Below, piece after piece: positions 46,666 to 58,700 of a stretch of 64,000 nt of DNA. Each line of letters starts with the position of its first letter. The first letter of the stretch is position 1. The stretch comes from Epiperipatus broadwayi (Eukaryota; Onychophora; Udeonychophora; Euonychophora; Peripatidae). The notes below the pieces were generated by a model, which was given only the letters and a program-made list of their open reading frames with translations, searched no databases and had not been told where the DNA came from. Position numbers and translations under genes: made by a program. The DNA lies in assembly GCA_028023455.1 (NCBI GenBank), contig JAQFVV010012420.1, positions 5,471,770-5,535,769 of the forward strand. Reading direction: 5' to 3'.

Positions 46666-47229
46666 ATAACTATTTGGGAATTGTCTTAAGAAATCAAGGA
46701 AATTGCTTGGATGAATAAGAGAAAAAACTGATAAAGGGACTGATAAAGAAATTAGCAGTGCTTTCATATAAACAAATGTGTTGTAGCTAGAATTGTATGG
46801 AAGGGAATGGAATTAGGAGGGTTAACTGTGATAGCAATGCATTATGTGTTAGTAAAGGGGTGTTAGATTACCTTAGAAAAAGGTTAAAGAGAAGTAGGGG
46901 AATATGCATTAGATGCAGATGTGTGGACAGCAAATGAGGCAATTCAAGGAGAAATGGGATGGTCAAGTTTTTATATGATAGATGCAAAAATCAAAATGAA
47001 AATGTTTGGTAGATGGCCATTTATGGATATTAAGAGAAACATCCAAAATAGTATTTAATTGGATTATGAGTAATGGACAGGCAGAAAGATAGGTGAGAGA
47101 GATAGCATGATATTGGCTAAAGACTTTATGTCAGTATAGTTATACTAAAGATGAGATGATTGTATTAGGAGTGTTGAGTGTTATAGTGACAAGGAATGGG
47201 ATAGAAGAATAGATGCATTAATAAAAAAT

Positions 47230-47500
47230 AAGGAGTTGGATAGATGGAGAACTAGTATGGAGAGTAAAAAGAGTTTAAATATATATAGAAGTAAATGGAA
47301 CATTGAGTGTGAGTTAATTTATGATAATAGCAAGGAAAGTAGTTTATTGTTTAAGGCTCGAATGGGATCTTTAGCAACAAGAGAATATACATGTAAATGG
47401 AAAAATATGGGTGATTTAGTCTGCAAATTGTGTAAGTAAGGCATAGAAAGTGGTAGACATCTGTGAATTGAATGTAAATACCTATGAACATAAAGAATAC
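47230..47500 (+). pseudogene. LINE ORF2 C-terminal Cys/His motif
   Basis: The frame 47236-47439 has KARMGSLATREYTCKWK then LVCKLCK, stop, GIESGRHL, stop, IECKYL: a CX2C...HX4C zinc motif interrupted by two stops. It matches the C-terminal end of CR1/Jockey-group and related LINEs (..C..C...ET..H.L..C). The residues after it are unrecognised, up to an A-run at 47832-47840 near the likely 3' end. Confidence 0.6.
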
Positions 47501-47842
47501 AAATAATAACTTGTGGGAGAATAAATACAAATAGTAATTATTCACAAAGTGGGTTCTTGATTTTTATGCTCAGTTTGGGAAAAGATAAGGGGGATTTAGA
47601 TATAAAGATCATAGAGTTGATAAAGATAATGTTGTGGAAATGGGATAGAGCAGGATAGAGAATATAGGAAAAACATAGAGTGGTGAATGGAAAGAGAAGG
47701 TAATGTGGCTAACAGGTTTCTCTGAGCATAGTGACTGAGAGATTTCTGACTCTGAGAAAAGAGAAGCCATAGTGCACTACATTCCACAATATTTATTTTT
47801 TGTACAATTTTTTTTGATTGTGGTTTATAATGAAAAAAAAAG

Positions 47843-49025
47843 ATCTCATTTTTATACAATTGTTTTAAAAATTAATTACTATCATAAATAAGTAATTATA
47901 GTGTCATGTTTTTTTAATCTTGTTATATTATCGATTTACAATTTATATATATTTTTTGCGTTATTTGATTAAATTAATTGGTATTATAATTTCAGTTTTT
48001 ATATGTATCTTTATTCTTCTATTTATCTAATCTATTTATTACATATGTGTGAGACTGATTTTCATTAAATCTGAAGAGAGCAACCAAGAGGATTGTGCCT
48101 GTTGCTGGAGTTAGATTTGAAAAGTTAGTGGAATGGGTAAATTTATATAAGTGTGGTCACAAAGTTTTTAGTGCATCCACATGTTACCCTCTAGGATAGG
48201 ATTGAATATCAATTCATGGAAACAAATAAGGTGTAGTGACATTTTTATTCTTATGTATTTCTTGGAGGGTGTAGTCTAGTAAAATGAGGGTTTCTAGATA
48301 AATAGCACAATGTCTGGCAATGTACTGTAATATTAAATATGAAGATGTGTGGGGACAAATTATATAGTTACTAGTTATAATGTTCAATAGAATGGGCATA
48401 GTATTTCTGTGTATATTATGCTTTGAGATTTTGAGATAATTAACACCTATTAGAATTAATGTAATATTATTTTTTACTCAATAAGTATAGGATAGAAAAA
48501 TAAACTTATTCTGCATATGCCATAAATATAAATAGGTAGCATTCTTTTCATGTCTTCCCAAGGAGTGATTTTAGTAAGAATATTTGGAAAAAAAGATTTG
48601 TCTCATTTATGAGGATAACCATTAAGTATATTTCAAGAATGTAGAAATAAACTTTCATTCTAATAATTATGTCTCATTTTGGCATTCTAAATGAGACCTT
48701 ATGGTAACCTCAGTGAATTCTTACAATATGTTTGGTGCATCAAGGTGATGCCTATATAAGTAGAGGCATGCATGATCAACATCTTTATGCAGATATTATT
48801 CTAATACAAATGTAACCATTCAAATTTTTTAAATTTATATCTCTTTTCTCATAAGATTGTTATTAATAAATCATGATATATTTAATTAATAAAAATTCTC
48901 AAACCTACATGTATTTCAAGAAAATGTGCAAATAATAATAATCATAATTAGCTATTTTACTGGATGCAATAAGATTACTGAGTAAAGAATCAATAAATCC
49001 TCACAAAAATAATTTTATTTAAATA
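47843..49025. other. AT-rich sequence without recognised gene
   Basis: A GC-richer patch at about 48670-48830 contains CCTATATAAGTAGAGGC, a TATA-like motif that may belong to an LTR remnant. No partner repeat was found. Otherwise nothing is recognised. Confidence 0.4.
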
Positions 49026-50228
49026 CACTTGGGTCTCTTTTTATGCAGACTTATTTAACATGATTTTGAACTTACGCGATTCGTCTTTCACTGGAAGTCG
49101 ACCTCTGATAATGCACTATTACTTTAAATAATAAATTTTGCGCACTTAAGTTATATTGAAAATAATAGCACATTATTGGAATTCTATTTTCATCTTAGCA
49201 ATTTCAATATTTTCAGTGCTTTATAATGGTAAGATTTTATGCAATAATGAAATTAAAATCATGATTTCCACATTTTATGTATACACACATTAAAATTTAC
49301 AAGATTATAATGTAAATTTGTTCAAACATTGTGCATGTTAATTTTGCATTTTAAATCACATTCTGTTTTTGCTTTTTAAAAAAAAACGTAATCAAATATT
49401 AATCATTTAGTGTCCACAAGTTTGTTTTTAAAAGGTCAGTAATAGCAGTGGGTACAATTAAAAATTAAAATCTGATTTTTAATTGTAATTAACAATTTAA
49501 AAATTACTTATGGGCGACTTGAAATTAATGTGATGTAAAACGAAATTTGATTTTTAAATGGAATTGAAAATTAAAGGCAAAAATAAGAATTTAATTTTTA
49601 GTTGTTAGTTTTAATTAAAATTTTCCCAGCAGTGTGAATAAATGTCTTTTTATTATCATAAGTCTAAGTTCATAAACAATTAATAAAATCATCGTCGCCG
49701 TCAACAGAAAACTATTAACACAACATGAGAGTGAACTTGGCACTAGTTGTATTTCCTCTTGTGAGAATAATTGCTGAGATATTCTTGACTTCATTTAAGG
49801 AGAAGCCAAATACATCACATCACATCACATGAGAATCTGATTTTTTACTAGTTTGCAAACGAACATGTTTTTGGGCAAATAGCGATAATAATTAAAACGT
49901 GTATAAAAAAATATAAATTACTGTACTGTAAATTATGCATAAAAATATATTATTTTGAATAAAATTAAATATTATAGTTAAAAAAAGTTTGTCTTGTATC
50001 AATTTTTTTCAAATTTGTAATTTTTTATTAGTCATATTTTATTTCCTTATTTTTTTTTGCGCGAATTTTAAAGTAATTTTACGTTGGTGCTTTGCTTTTA
50101 CGCGAATTTTGAAAAATCACAGACCGCATCCCCCCCTTTTCTAATGTAAGTTACGTTTATTTTTGCACGATTTCATTTGCGCGTGTTTTCTGAGGAACCT
50201 ATCTATCACGTAAAACTAGACCCAGGTG
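49026..50228. mobile_element. Tigger/pogo-like non-autonomous DNA transposon
   Basis: Terminal inverted repeats CACTTGGGTCTCTTTTTATG (left) and, reading inward from the right, CACCTGGGTCTAGTTTTACG. Both ends are preceded by TA (49024-49025; 50229-50230), the target duplication of Tc1/mariner/pogo elements. The inner part of the right end is rich in TTACGCGA-like words (TTTTACGCGAATTTTG, GCGCGAATTTT) typical of Tigger-type termini; the left end shows ACTTACGCGATTCG. No transposase frame remains in the 1.2 kb. CpG-containing words stand out against the AT-rich background. Confidence 0.65.
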
Positions 50229-50230
50229 TA

Positions 50231-51928
50231 TTAAGTAATAAATGTAGCTGTCAGCTGTTAATTACGTTTAGAAACCGTCCTGTTTTAGATCGCATTCATG
50301 TTTATTACGGTTACTAAACATAATTGCACTATCTCTTGGCCAATTTTGGTTGCATATTTTTCATTTTATGCTTATTTTATAGTAAATTTGAAATTAAAAA
50401 TTTTAGTTAAAAAAGAATCCGCATTTGATGATAATTTTTGAAAAAAAAAATCAATTTTCATTGCTGTGTGTTGGTATATAGCCCATCCTCTTTTCTCTGG
50501 TTGGACAACTATCAATTTTGGCCATTGTTCTCTGGGGTATCTAATTGTCAAAGTCAGAAATTAAATGAAAACTTTTTTTTTTTGCTTTTGTAATAGATTT
50601 TGAACATAAATGAATATATTTATCATATTTTTTACATTCATAATGAAGATTTTATATTAATTTATTGGAATATAAAGTTTGATTGGAAAAATTTTAAATT
50701 TTACAAGAAAAATAACCATGGGAAAGTGAACAATACTTGATCGCTCTTCAAGACAAGTGAATAACATTGACTGCTACTGACTGCAATTTGCATATCAATG
50801 ACATCTGTTGATAAGAACAAAATGCAATTATATTTCATAAATATTATGGACTTTATGATTATTGTTTACAGGATATTGACTAATAATGTGTCTAGATTTA
50901 GATTTTTATTTAAAATATTTAATTTTAGACCAAGAAAATACAACAGAAATGAATAATCAGAGATCCTAATTTCTAAGAAATAAAAAAAAAAATCACCAGT
51001 GTTCACATAATTTTTGGTTGAAATATAATTCTTTTGTTTTACCACTGGCTATTTTTCAAATTTTTTTATTTTTCTTCAGTTATTAACATTATTTTTAATT
51101 TTTCGTTACATTTACCAATTTGAATCAAAAATTATTCAATTTTTAGAAGCTGAATTAAAACAATTTTGTTTATTTTAGAGTAATATTTATGAATAGAAAT
51201 ATACTAAAAATGTAATTGAATAAAATTTCTCAGATTTTTGCATAATGGACCAATACAATTATTAAACAGACTTTATACAAGTTAATGAAATCAGCTGAAG
51301 GATTTAAGGCAAATAATAATTAGGACTTAAAAAGGGCATATTGTAAAATCTTAAGCTACTCATCAAGCCAATGCCACTTCTGACTTATAATATAAAAAAA
51401 AAAACAAATATGCTGTTACTGCATGCAAATATGGGACCATGTATATATTAATATAATAAAGTAGTAATCATTATAATGAAATGTGTGGATTTTAAAGGTT
51501 ACTCTTTGTGTCATCTAAATAGTTCTAAAGAAAATTATATATATCTCCATACACATATCCCATATATTATTATATCTGAAGCTATTTTGTTGGTTCATTA
51601 TAATCAATTAATAACAAAAAAAAGAGAAAAGTCTAATTAATACATTCTACATTACTAGAGATCATTCTGATTTTGATTTTTTTATGCATATTAGATATTG
51701 TTTCCATGTATTGAAAAAAAGACAAACCAATAAATGTTTAATATTATTTAAATTGTAATTTATAGAAATATATAAATTATAAATGGTCCTAAATACATAT
51801 ATCTAGGATGAAACATGTATCTGGTATTATAAAATATTTTTGTTACAATGATTTTTCTTAACTTTTATAAGGTTAAACCATTCAATGATTTATAAACAAT
51901 AAATTCTCTTATACATTTAGATATACAT
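50231..51928. other. AT-rich sequence without recognised features
   Basis: No open frame, repeat or RNA gene recognised. Confidence 0.5.
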
Positions 51929-52090
51929 ATACTATAATGGTCGATGGAACCTCCCAAACCTAATCTGCCATACCAACGTGCCACTAGGTTATTCAAACCT
52001 AGAAAATTTATACAGTAGGCAGATATGCATGGGATAGGTCAGGCTTTTATTGGACCAAAAGCCCCAGTCACTAACTCAGGGAGAAGCTGA
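51929..52090 (-). mobile_element. SINE-like repeat, copy B
   Basis: Its minus strand is co-linear with 23201-23380 over about 150 bp, from CTGAGTTAGTGACTGG through TATCTGCCTACTGTATAAA and TTCTAGGTTTGAATAACC to GACCATTATAGTATAT. It includes a B-box-like GGTTTGAATAACC. Flanking duplications were not resolved in the AT-rich context. Confidence 0.65.
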
Positions 52091-53904
52091 ACTTAAAATA
52101 TCATTCTGAATATTAAAATTTTTAATCTTAAATTTTAAATATTAATATAAAATATATAAAATAAGTTACTGCCAAAATTAATTCAACAAAACATTTTATT
52201 ATAGCAGACACACATATTAAAAAAAAATTCTGAACAATTAAATTAATTAGTGAATATATTTGATTTGAATTATTTTATTATAGCAGACACACATATTAAA
52301 AAAAAATTCTGAACAATTAAATTAATCAGTGAATATATTTGATTTGAATTATATGCACAGATGGAAGCTTTTAATTCATTTAATACAATTTTAATAAGCG
52401 TGAATATGCTACCTTGATTACGCATATAACAAACCCAATCCTTATAACTTTAGGCTAAAAATCCTGCATTTAAACCAATGCTAGCTTATTGATATACCGA
52501 TGTGATCAATGCAAAATGAGATTATTTGCATAACACAACCATTGCTAACAGGGATTTACATCTGTAGCATGATATCATTTGAGAAATAAAGAATCATGGT
52601 GGGAAGGAATGAGCATTTTGCCCATGATCATTAATAAACCTCACTAACAGACAAGAATGATACACTGCCCAATTGGTGATACAAAAAAACGAAATTATCA
52701 AAATATATATGTGAGATGCTCTGTAAATGGGGATAGCGGTCTTCACGAGCTTACTGTCCCAACCAGAGAGTAAGAAAATCAGTAGAGTAGGAAATACTCT
52801 ATGACCATTGACAAACATGATGGCTACACTTTTGGGCCATATGTTCAGCTGGGTATTATGCCCTGTATGCTAACGCAGTACAAGGGAATGAGTATCCAAT
52901 GCACTTACTCAAATTACATTGACATAAAACATCTGTACATCTATCCACCAGCACCAATTTAACTATGAAACAATTAGCCCAAAATTAACACACCTTAAAC
53001 TAACATAATCTTATGAATCTATGCAGCCATTTACACCTATTTTAAATTATTAATTTAAAAGAAAATACAAGAATGGAAATGATATTAACACACACACATA
53101 TATATATATATAAATAATTTAAAATTTTAGTCAGATTAAAGATTTCTTTTAAAATGACATTTAAAATTACTACTTGAAAAGTTCATATTATATAATTAAT
53201 GTTCATCTTTCATTTAAAACAAAGTTTATACTTTCCAGTGCTGTAGGTAAAGTCTGTCTTTGCAGTCTCACAATTCAATGTTCTTTCCATTTTATACTGT
53301 TCTATATGGAGAGAGGTTTGTTGCTGGCCAGTTTCTGGGAACCATCATACTCTGGAGACTGCCTTGACTGAAGAAAATGTGGGAAACATAATTTATTGTG
53401 TGATCCCTGCATTTTGGAGAACCGCAATATATTTATAAATATATTTAATAACACACAATTAGCAAAAGCAATCCAAATTTGAATCTCAACTTCAGAGTTT
53501 TTTTTTTATATCTTTGTGAATTCTTATCAGCATATTCCAGGATCGATCTTACCTGGCTTGACTATTCTCTGTGTAATGTGTGCTTATTTCCATTGTTATT
53601 GGTCAGCTTTCTTCAGAGCGGGATTTCAAAATTTTATCACTAATATTTTTTTAATTTATCTCTTATCTGACTTTGTGCCCAAGGGCCTGTTTGCTATTAC
53701 ATTTCCATTCCAAGATTAAAAATAACTAATTAACAGCATTTTTTAAAAAAAAATTGTTTTATATTAAGACAATCTTGTTTTTAGATTTTAAACTTTAAAA
53801 AATTTTATAATTAGTTTGCCATCTGTGTATTATATATATTAATTTAAATAAAATTATTAAATTCTCTTTTTATACATATTTTTCTACTTTTTTTTTTTTT
53901 TAAA
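52091..53904. other. AT-rich sequence with a short tandem duplication
   Basis: Holds the 79-bp tandem duplication listed separately and a (CA)n(TA)n microsatellite at about 53091-53112. Frames at 52594-52818 (minus), 53174-53371 (plus) and 53516-53719 (plus) encode no recognisable domain. Confidence 0.45.
52193..52350. repeat. Tandem duplication, 79 bp x 2
   Basis: Two adjacent, nearly identical 79-bp copies starting ATTTTATTATAGCAGACAC. Non-coding. Confidence 0.9.
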
Positions 53905-54005
53905 GTGTCATAGCATCGGCTGGGACGCGAACCCGCAACCCGGGCAACTGCCTGCAAGTGCAGGGCAGTCGTGCTGAGCTCTCGACCATCTACTTGAGGG
54001 TGATT
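53905..54005 (-). mobile_element. tRNA-derived SINE or tRNA pseudogene
   Basis: The minus strand reads GGTCGAGAGCTCAGCACGAC, an A-box-like segment. It continues through a stem-like CTGCCCTGCACTTGCAGGCAG and GTTGCCCGG to a B box, GGGTTCGCGTCCC. An A-run (plus-strand T-run at 53889-53902) follows the 3' side. AAGTRGAAAAA-like sequence lies on both sides and may be a target duplication. The anticodon arm does not fold to a normal 5-bp stem with a 7-nt loop, so it is not a functional tRNA gene. Its GC content is far above the surroundings. Confidence 0.6.
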
Positions 54006-54040
54006 ATATACTTTTTCCACTTTTATTTGAAAAAAAAAAA

Positions 54041-54068
54041 TGTAATGGCATATATTTATTCCATTACA
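54041..54068. repeat. Short inverted repeat TGTAATGG/CCATTACA
   Basis: Eight-base arms around a 12-bp AT-rich loop, similar to the GTAATGG/CCATTAC pair at 21531-21553. Confidence 0.55.
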
Positions 54069-54512
54069 TATCATCAAACTTCCTCAAAAACAAAACAATT
54101 AAAAAAAAAAGAATTTACTTGGCGTTAGTAGAAAATATTATTTTAAAGATTTTTTTTTTAGTAATTAATTACACACACACAAAAAAAAAAACTATTCTCC
54201 CCAATTTTTTACATCAGCTTAGCATGCACCTCCCATTAAACAGTTCCCAACTTCCTTCCTTTTTTTTATTAATCAGACTTTTCTAAAATTACTTTTTTAA
54301 TATTATATTTTATAAGTTTCCTTTTTTTATATGTATGCATATGTGTGCAATTTACTTTATGGCAGTATTTTTATATCTACATTATAATCTATAACTTTAA
54401 AATATAAACAAAAATTATTCATATCAAAACATTTTTTTTTATTACTGGTATAACTTTCTTTTAAAATTCTCAGGGTACTCATGGTTGAAGTGTATAGAGC
54501 CACATTGGAAGT

Positions 54513-54598
54513 CAATTATAACAGTTGACAGAACCTTCCTAACCTAATCTGCCATACCAGGGCACAAACAGGCCATTCGAATCTAGAATATTTATTTC
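54513..54598 (-). mobile_element. SINE-like repeat, copy C (5' truncated)
   Basis: The minus strand, TATTCTAGATTCGAATGGCC...GCCCTGGTATGGCAGATTAG, matches the 3' half of copies A and B and ends CTGTTATAATTGAC. It keeps the B-box-like GATTCGAATGGCC. The 5' half with the A-box-like part is missing. Confidence 0.6.
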
Positions 54599-57500
54599 GT
54601 TACAATACTTGTACATGTGTGTTTTATATAAAAGTAAAACATTTCATTTAATAATTTTACATTTTATTTTTTATTTTTGCTTGTATAAATATATTAATTT
54701 TATATTAGATCATGTGACACCTGACTTGATTTTTTTTGTAAATATATTAATTGTAATTTCATATTTTAAGTTTTTTCATTTCTCATTAACTTTAAAATAA
54801 ATTTTTTTATGAATAAATAAAAACTTTCTTAAAGTTTTTAAAAAATTTTAGATTGTAAATTAAAATTTTAAACAAATATAAAAAATAAAATCACATTACT
54901 ATATCTAGGTCCAATCTTGAGTTCTCCATTGGCCAGTTTACTCAATTTGTTTCCATTATTTTATCTATAAGAGAAACTTCTTTTTTTTAAATAAGGAAAA
55001 ACAATCTAGTTTTTTAATATTGACCATTTTTTTCATTTGAGTTTATACATATATATGACTTCATTATAAATAATAGATTCTTTATTAAAATTAATATTTC
55101 AAATAATGTTTTTGTACAGCATAAATGGATATCTTTCTGAACAGTTGATTATTTTCATCTCTGCTACTACACCTAGGGAAAAATAGACTTCAGGCAACCC
55201 ATGTGCATAAATATTAGTTAACATATACTAATGCACTTCCTCAAGATTAGCCTCGCTTTTTTTATAGATTATCTTTATGGCAGGTTTTAGCCAGGATGCA
55301 TACAAAGTAATGTTTATGGTCATTAATTCACATTCTGCTTCTGTATTCTATGAATTTTAGATATAGGGAAAAGTATTTGCTAGACCCATAGAGATTATAA
55401 GATAGTCATAGAGAATCCTTGCATACTTTTCTGAGAAATCCAAACTTGATCAGCATAGCTTTTCTTTTTGAAGATTTTTATCCTTTCAATTAAAAATATC
55501 TGAGTCTTTTTAGTCATAAAATTCATAAAAATGAATAAATAAGAGGCTAAATAAACATTTTTACTTTTTAATTAATAAAAAAACAAGATTGTATTTATGT
55601 TAACAATGCTTGTTTTTTTTAATTTTATTTTACAAATGTAAACCACTTAAATTCAAAAATAGTTTTTTAATTTAAAAAATTCATTTTAATTTTGTCAATA
55701 AAAAATGTATTGGAATTTTATAACTACATGAACATTACAGCAAATTCCTTTGTTTTAGACAAAAATAATTTGTTTTATTATATTAAAATTTTGTCAAAAT
55801 CTGAAACAAATAATTTATAAGTCATTCTATATTTTATTGTATTTTGTCTGGGTTGATTTTTTTAGGCGTTAAATATCTACGCACATACTATCACAATTAC
55901 ACATTATTACATTGTATGCACCTCAATATGTGGTAAAAAGGTAAAAAATACTTTAAAGCCTACTGCAAAATAAAAGCAATTTGTAAACAAATATTTGACA
56001 AAGACAATATTCATCGGGCTTTCTTGTGAAACTTTCTCATCCATTTTTTTGTTTTCTTCCACTTCTAAGTATCATTAAGAAAAAATCTTTTTTTTTTATA
56101 TCAGTGGTTAAGTATAATGCTATTCATACCTTTGCAAATATGAATAAAAATATGTTGTGAGGCCTTGTGCTATCTCCTGCCATTTAGTGCATATGTTTAA
56201 CTTCTCTCTATATTTCTATGTTAGTGTATTTCTTTTAATGCCTAGCGTTTAGCCTCTTAGTTTAGTTTTTCTTACCTAACTCCTCCAAAATTTTATTAGT
56301 TAACTATTTATTGATGGTCCCAGTTTGTTGTAACATTCCCATCCATCAATCCATATCTGATGTTTTGTATAAAGTTTTCCTTCTTGGTTAGATGCATTAG
56401 GCAGTTGTTGCTCAGGTGAATTCATAAAGGTGAATAAGTTCTCAAAAGAAAAATAATTTTTTTTAACAACTCAATGGCTGGACTTGCCTGGAAACTTATA
56501 TTTAGGGCCACTAAAGTATGCTCACCAGACTGTAATGGTTTGGGTTTTTCACCAGAAGGGAGGGGAATGCATATAATTATGGTCAGACCTAGGGGCTTTG
56601 AGTAGGATTCTGTGAATGATGTGAACTAACCAGTGTTCATGTAAATCTTCAGTGCGCTAACTCTAGTTTTTACTCATTAAATTCAGACACAATTTAGGTC
56701 AGTTCATTCATTTCTCACCCCTCTTTCAGATTTCATTACACCAAAGAATTTAAACCCATGGAGAATGTTGATCTCAGCTTTCTTTAGGGTTGAATTTATT
56801 CTAGATGGCAACCACTGCATCTTGGTGTGGATTCCAATTGAGTGTAAGACTCACCTAACTATATTATTGTATTATGGTGTAACAGAAAGGTGGGTGTATA
56901 TATCCGGTTATAAATTGATGGATGGATGGATAAATAACTCTGACAAACTAGAGACCATTTAATGAATATCAATTGAACAAGATTTATTTGATTAACAAAA
57001 TGAAAATTCCAAAGTCTTTTAACATGATAAAAAAAATAATAATATATATGTTCATGTGTGTGTGTGTGTCAAATATGCATCTATCATATTGACAAATAAA
57101 CATATTTATTAATCCAACCTTTTTCATGATATTATTAGTTCATCACTATAATGGATGCGAAGCTAGCTGACTAGGTGTGTGCATTAGCCCCATTGTTCAT
57201 TTCCAATGGTAGAGATTCCATTCACTTTGCTGAATTCCCTCCTTGACTATGTACAAGTTACATACAATATATGAGAACATTCATTCGATAAAATTAGTCT
57301 TTCATAACAAAACAATAAATATAAACAATGTTAATTAACAAAAACAAAAAATAAATAAACAATCTCTGTCCTGTAGCAAGTCTTAATATGGAACAATATC
57401 AAGTAAAAGCTTACCTTGTTCCATATTGTCTTAAAAATGAAGGTACCCAATGTCAAGCCACTATGGAGGGGAGCTAATCTAACTTTATTCAATAAAAAAT

Positions 57501-58700
57501 GTTGAACTTAACAACCTCCCTCCTCCGGTGTTTTCTTGATTCTAGCTATGATGGACTGTTCCAAGTGGTAGGTATTTCAGTTTCCAGATGTAGAAGTAAA
57601 ATGAAAACAAAACTCTAAATGTATAAAAAATATTACACAGCATTTGAAAACTTTCCTGAATTATTAAGAATAGAGTTCACAGGTTTGGCAAGTACTGTCT
57701 CTCATAGACACATTTTATAGCTGTTCCATTCCTTTTTCCTCAGCAAGTAATGTATTGCTTATGGGAAATCCTTAGTGTCTTGTTTGTACTGATGTTATTT
57801 CCTTCTTCATGTTGTTATTCCATTCTGTATTCATTCTAAGGTTTGAGACAGGTATTTGATGTTTAAGCAGTCATTATATATAGATGAACATAATTCATTG
57901 CATCTCCTATGATCAGGACTCACAGCACTTAGGCATCACAACAATATTAAATTAGCCAGAGTACATCATTTTGCAGTTCATAAGATATTTAACTTTTCTT
58001 GATTCATTATTTGTTACTTAAAAAGTTTTATAAGAAATGAATTATTCCATTTTTATATACAGATGTGCTGATAATCTATTTCCTGATTTTTATTCACATT
58101 CGAATAGTCATGTATTTATTTTACTTTAAGTATCCATTTAAATCAGCTTGACTAATTTTATTCAATTGCATGAATCTATTAAAACTTTCTTTTGTTTAAT
58201 TATTGGCTGTAGTTTTTTAATATTTTCATCAGGATGATTAAACTAATAATTTGGACTGTTCAAATAAGTTATCCATATTGTCTGATAATCAAACATTCTA
58301 TTTCTGACATTGGTATTGTACAGCTCTTGTGTCAAGTGAGTTTGTTTTTATACTGCCCTCGATTCCCATTGTTTAGTAAGCTTGCATTTCATTTCCTTTT
58401 TCATCGATATATAGGTGCTTATTGTTATGCATGTCATGTTGATGGAAAGTAAAATACAATTACATAATAGAATTCTGTCTTCACCTTCCATACCTGTTAC
58501 CTAGTGACTGGCTTGACATTAGGTCATCATGATGTCTAACAAGTCTAAGACTTATCTAATGATGTAAGATATTGATATTTAGTACATTGTTTGTATAAAT
58601 ATATATGTGACTGATCTCTTGAATTAAGATTATTTTTGCTTCAGCTAAAGGGATTTAATTTATTGAGACTTTTTTTTAATATCGCATTTGATAAAATAAA
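54599..58700. other. AT-rich sequence; faint coding or repeat traces only
   Basis: Minus-strand translations of about 55130-55480 give a long coding-like stretch (for example KKSYADQVWISQKS) with few stops, but I cannot name a family. Bases 56725-56800 resemble 10850-10925. A 12-bp-stem hairpin AATATGGAACAA...TTGTTCCATATT lies at 57386-57427. A (GT)n run is at 57055-57069. No gene is recognised. Confidence 0.35.

Larger units (their letters stand above)
42900..47842 (+). mobile_element. CR1/Jockey-type LINE, decayed, with SGNH ORF1
   Basis: A nearly full-length plus-strand non-LTR retrotransposon. Domain order: coiled coil and SGNH-type esterase (about 43080-43998), AP endonuclease (about 44435-45130), reverse transcriptase (about 45780-46665) and a C-terminal Cys/His motif (about 47230-47500), ending near an A-run at 47832-47840. 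Stops and frameshifts occur throughout. ORF1 has a 248-bp tandem duplication, and a foldback sequence is inserted between ORF1 and ORF2. The 5' boundary and any target-site duplication were not identified. The esterase-bearing ORF1 and AP endonuclease point to the CR1 group rather than RTE or L1. Confidence 0.75.

Noticed and set aside
46468-46767. 99-codon minus-strand frame
   Set aside because: Lies opposite the LINE reverse-transcriptase motif C region; complement of real coding sequence.
53905-54005. Functional tRNA gene on the minus strand
   Set aside because: A and B boxes are good, but the anticodon arm cannot form the standard stem and 7-base loop, and an A-run follows as in retroposed copies.
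57386-57427. Hairpin AATATGGAACAA...TTGTTCCATATT as a microRNA precursor or terminator
   Set aside because: The stem is only 12 bp with an 18-bp loop, too short for a typical pre-miRNA, and nothing nearby suggests transcription.
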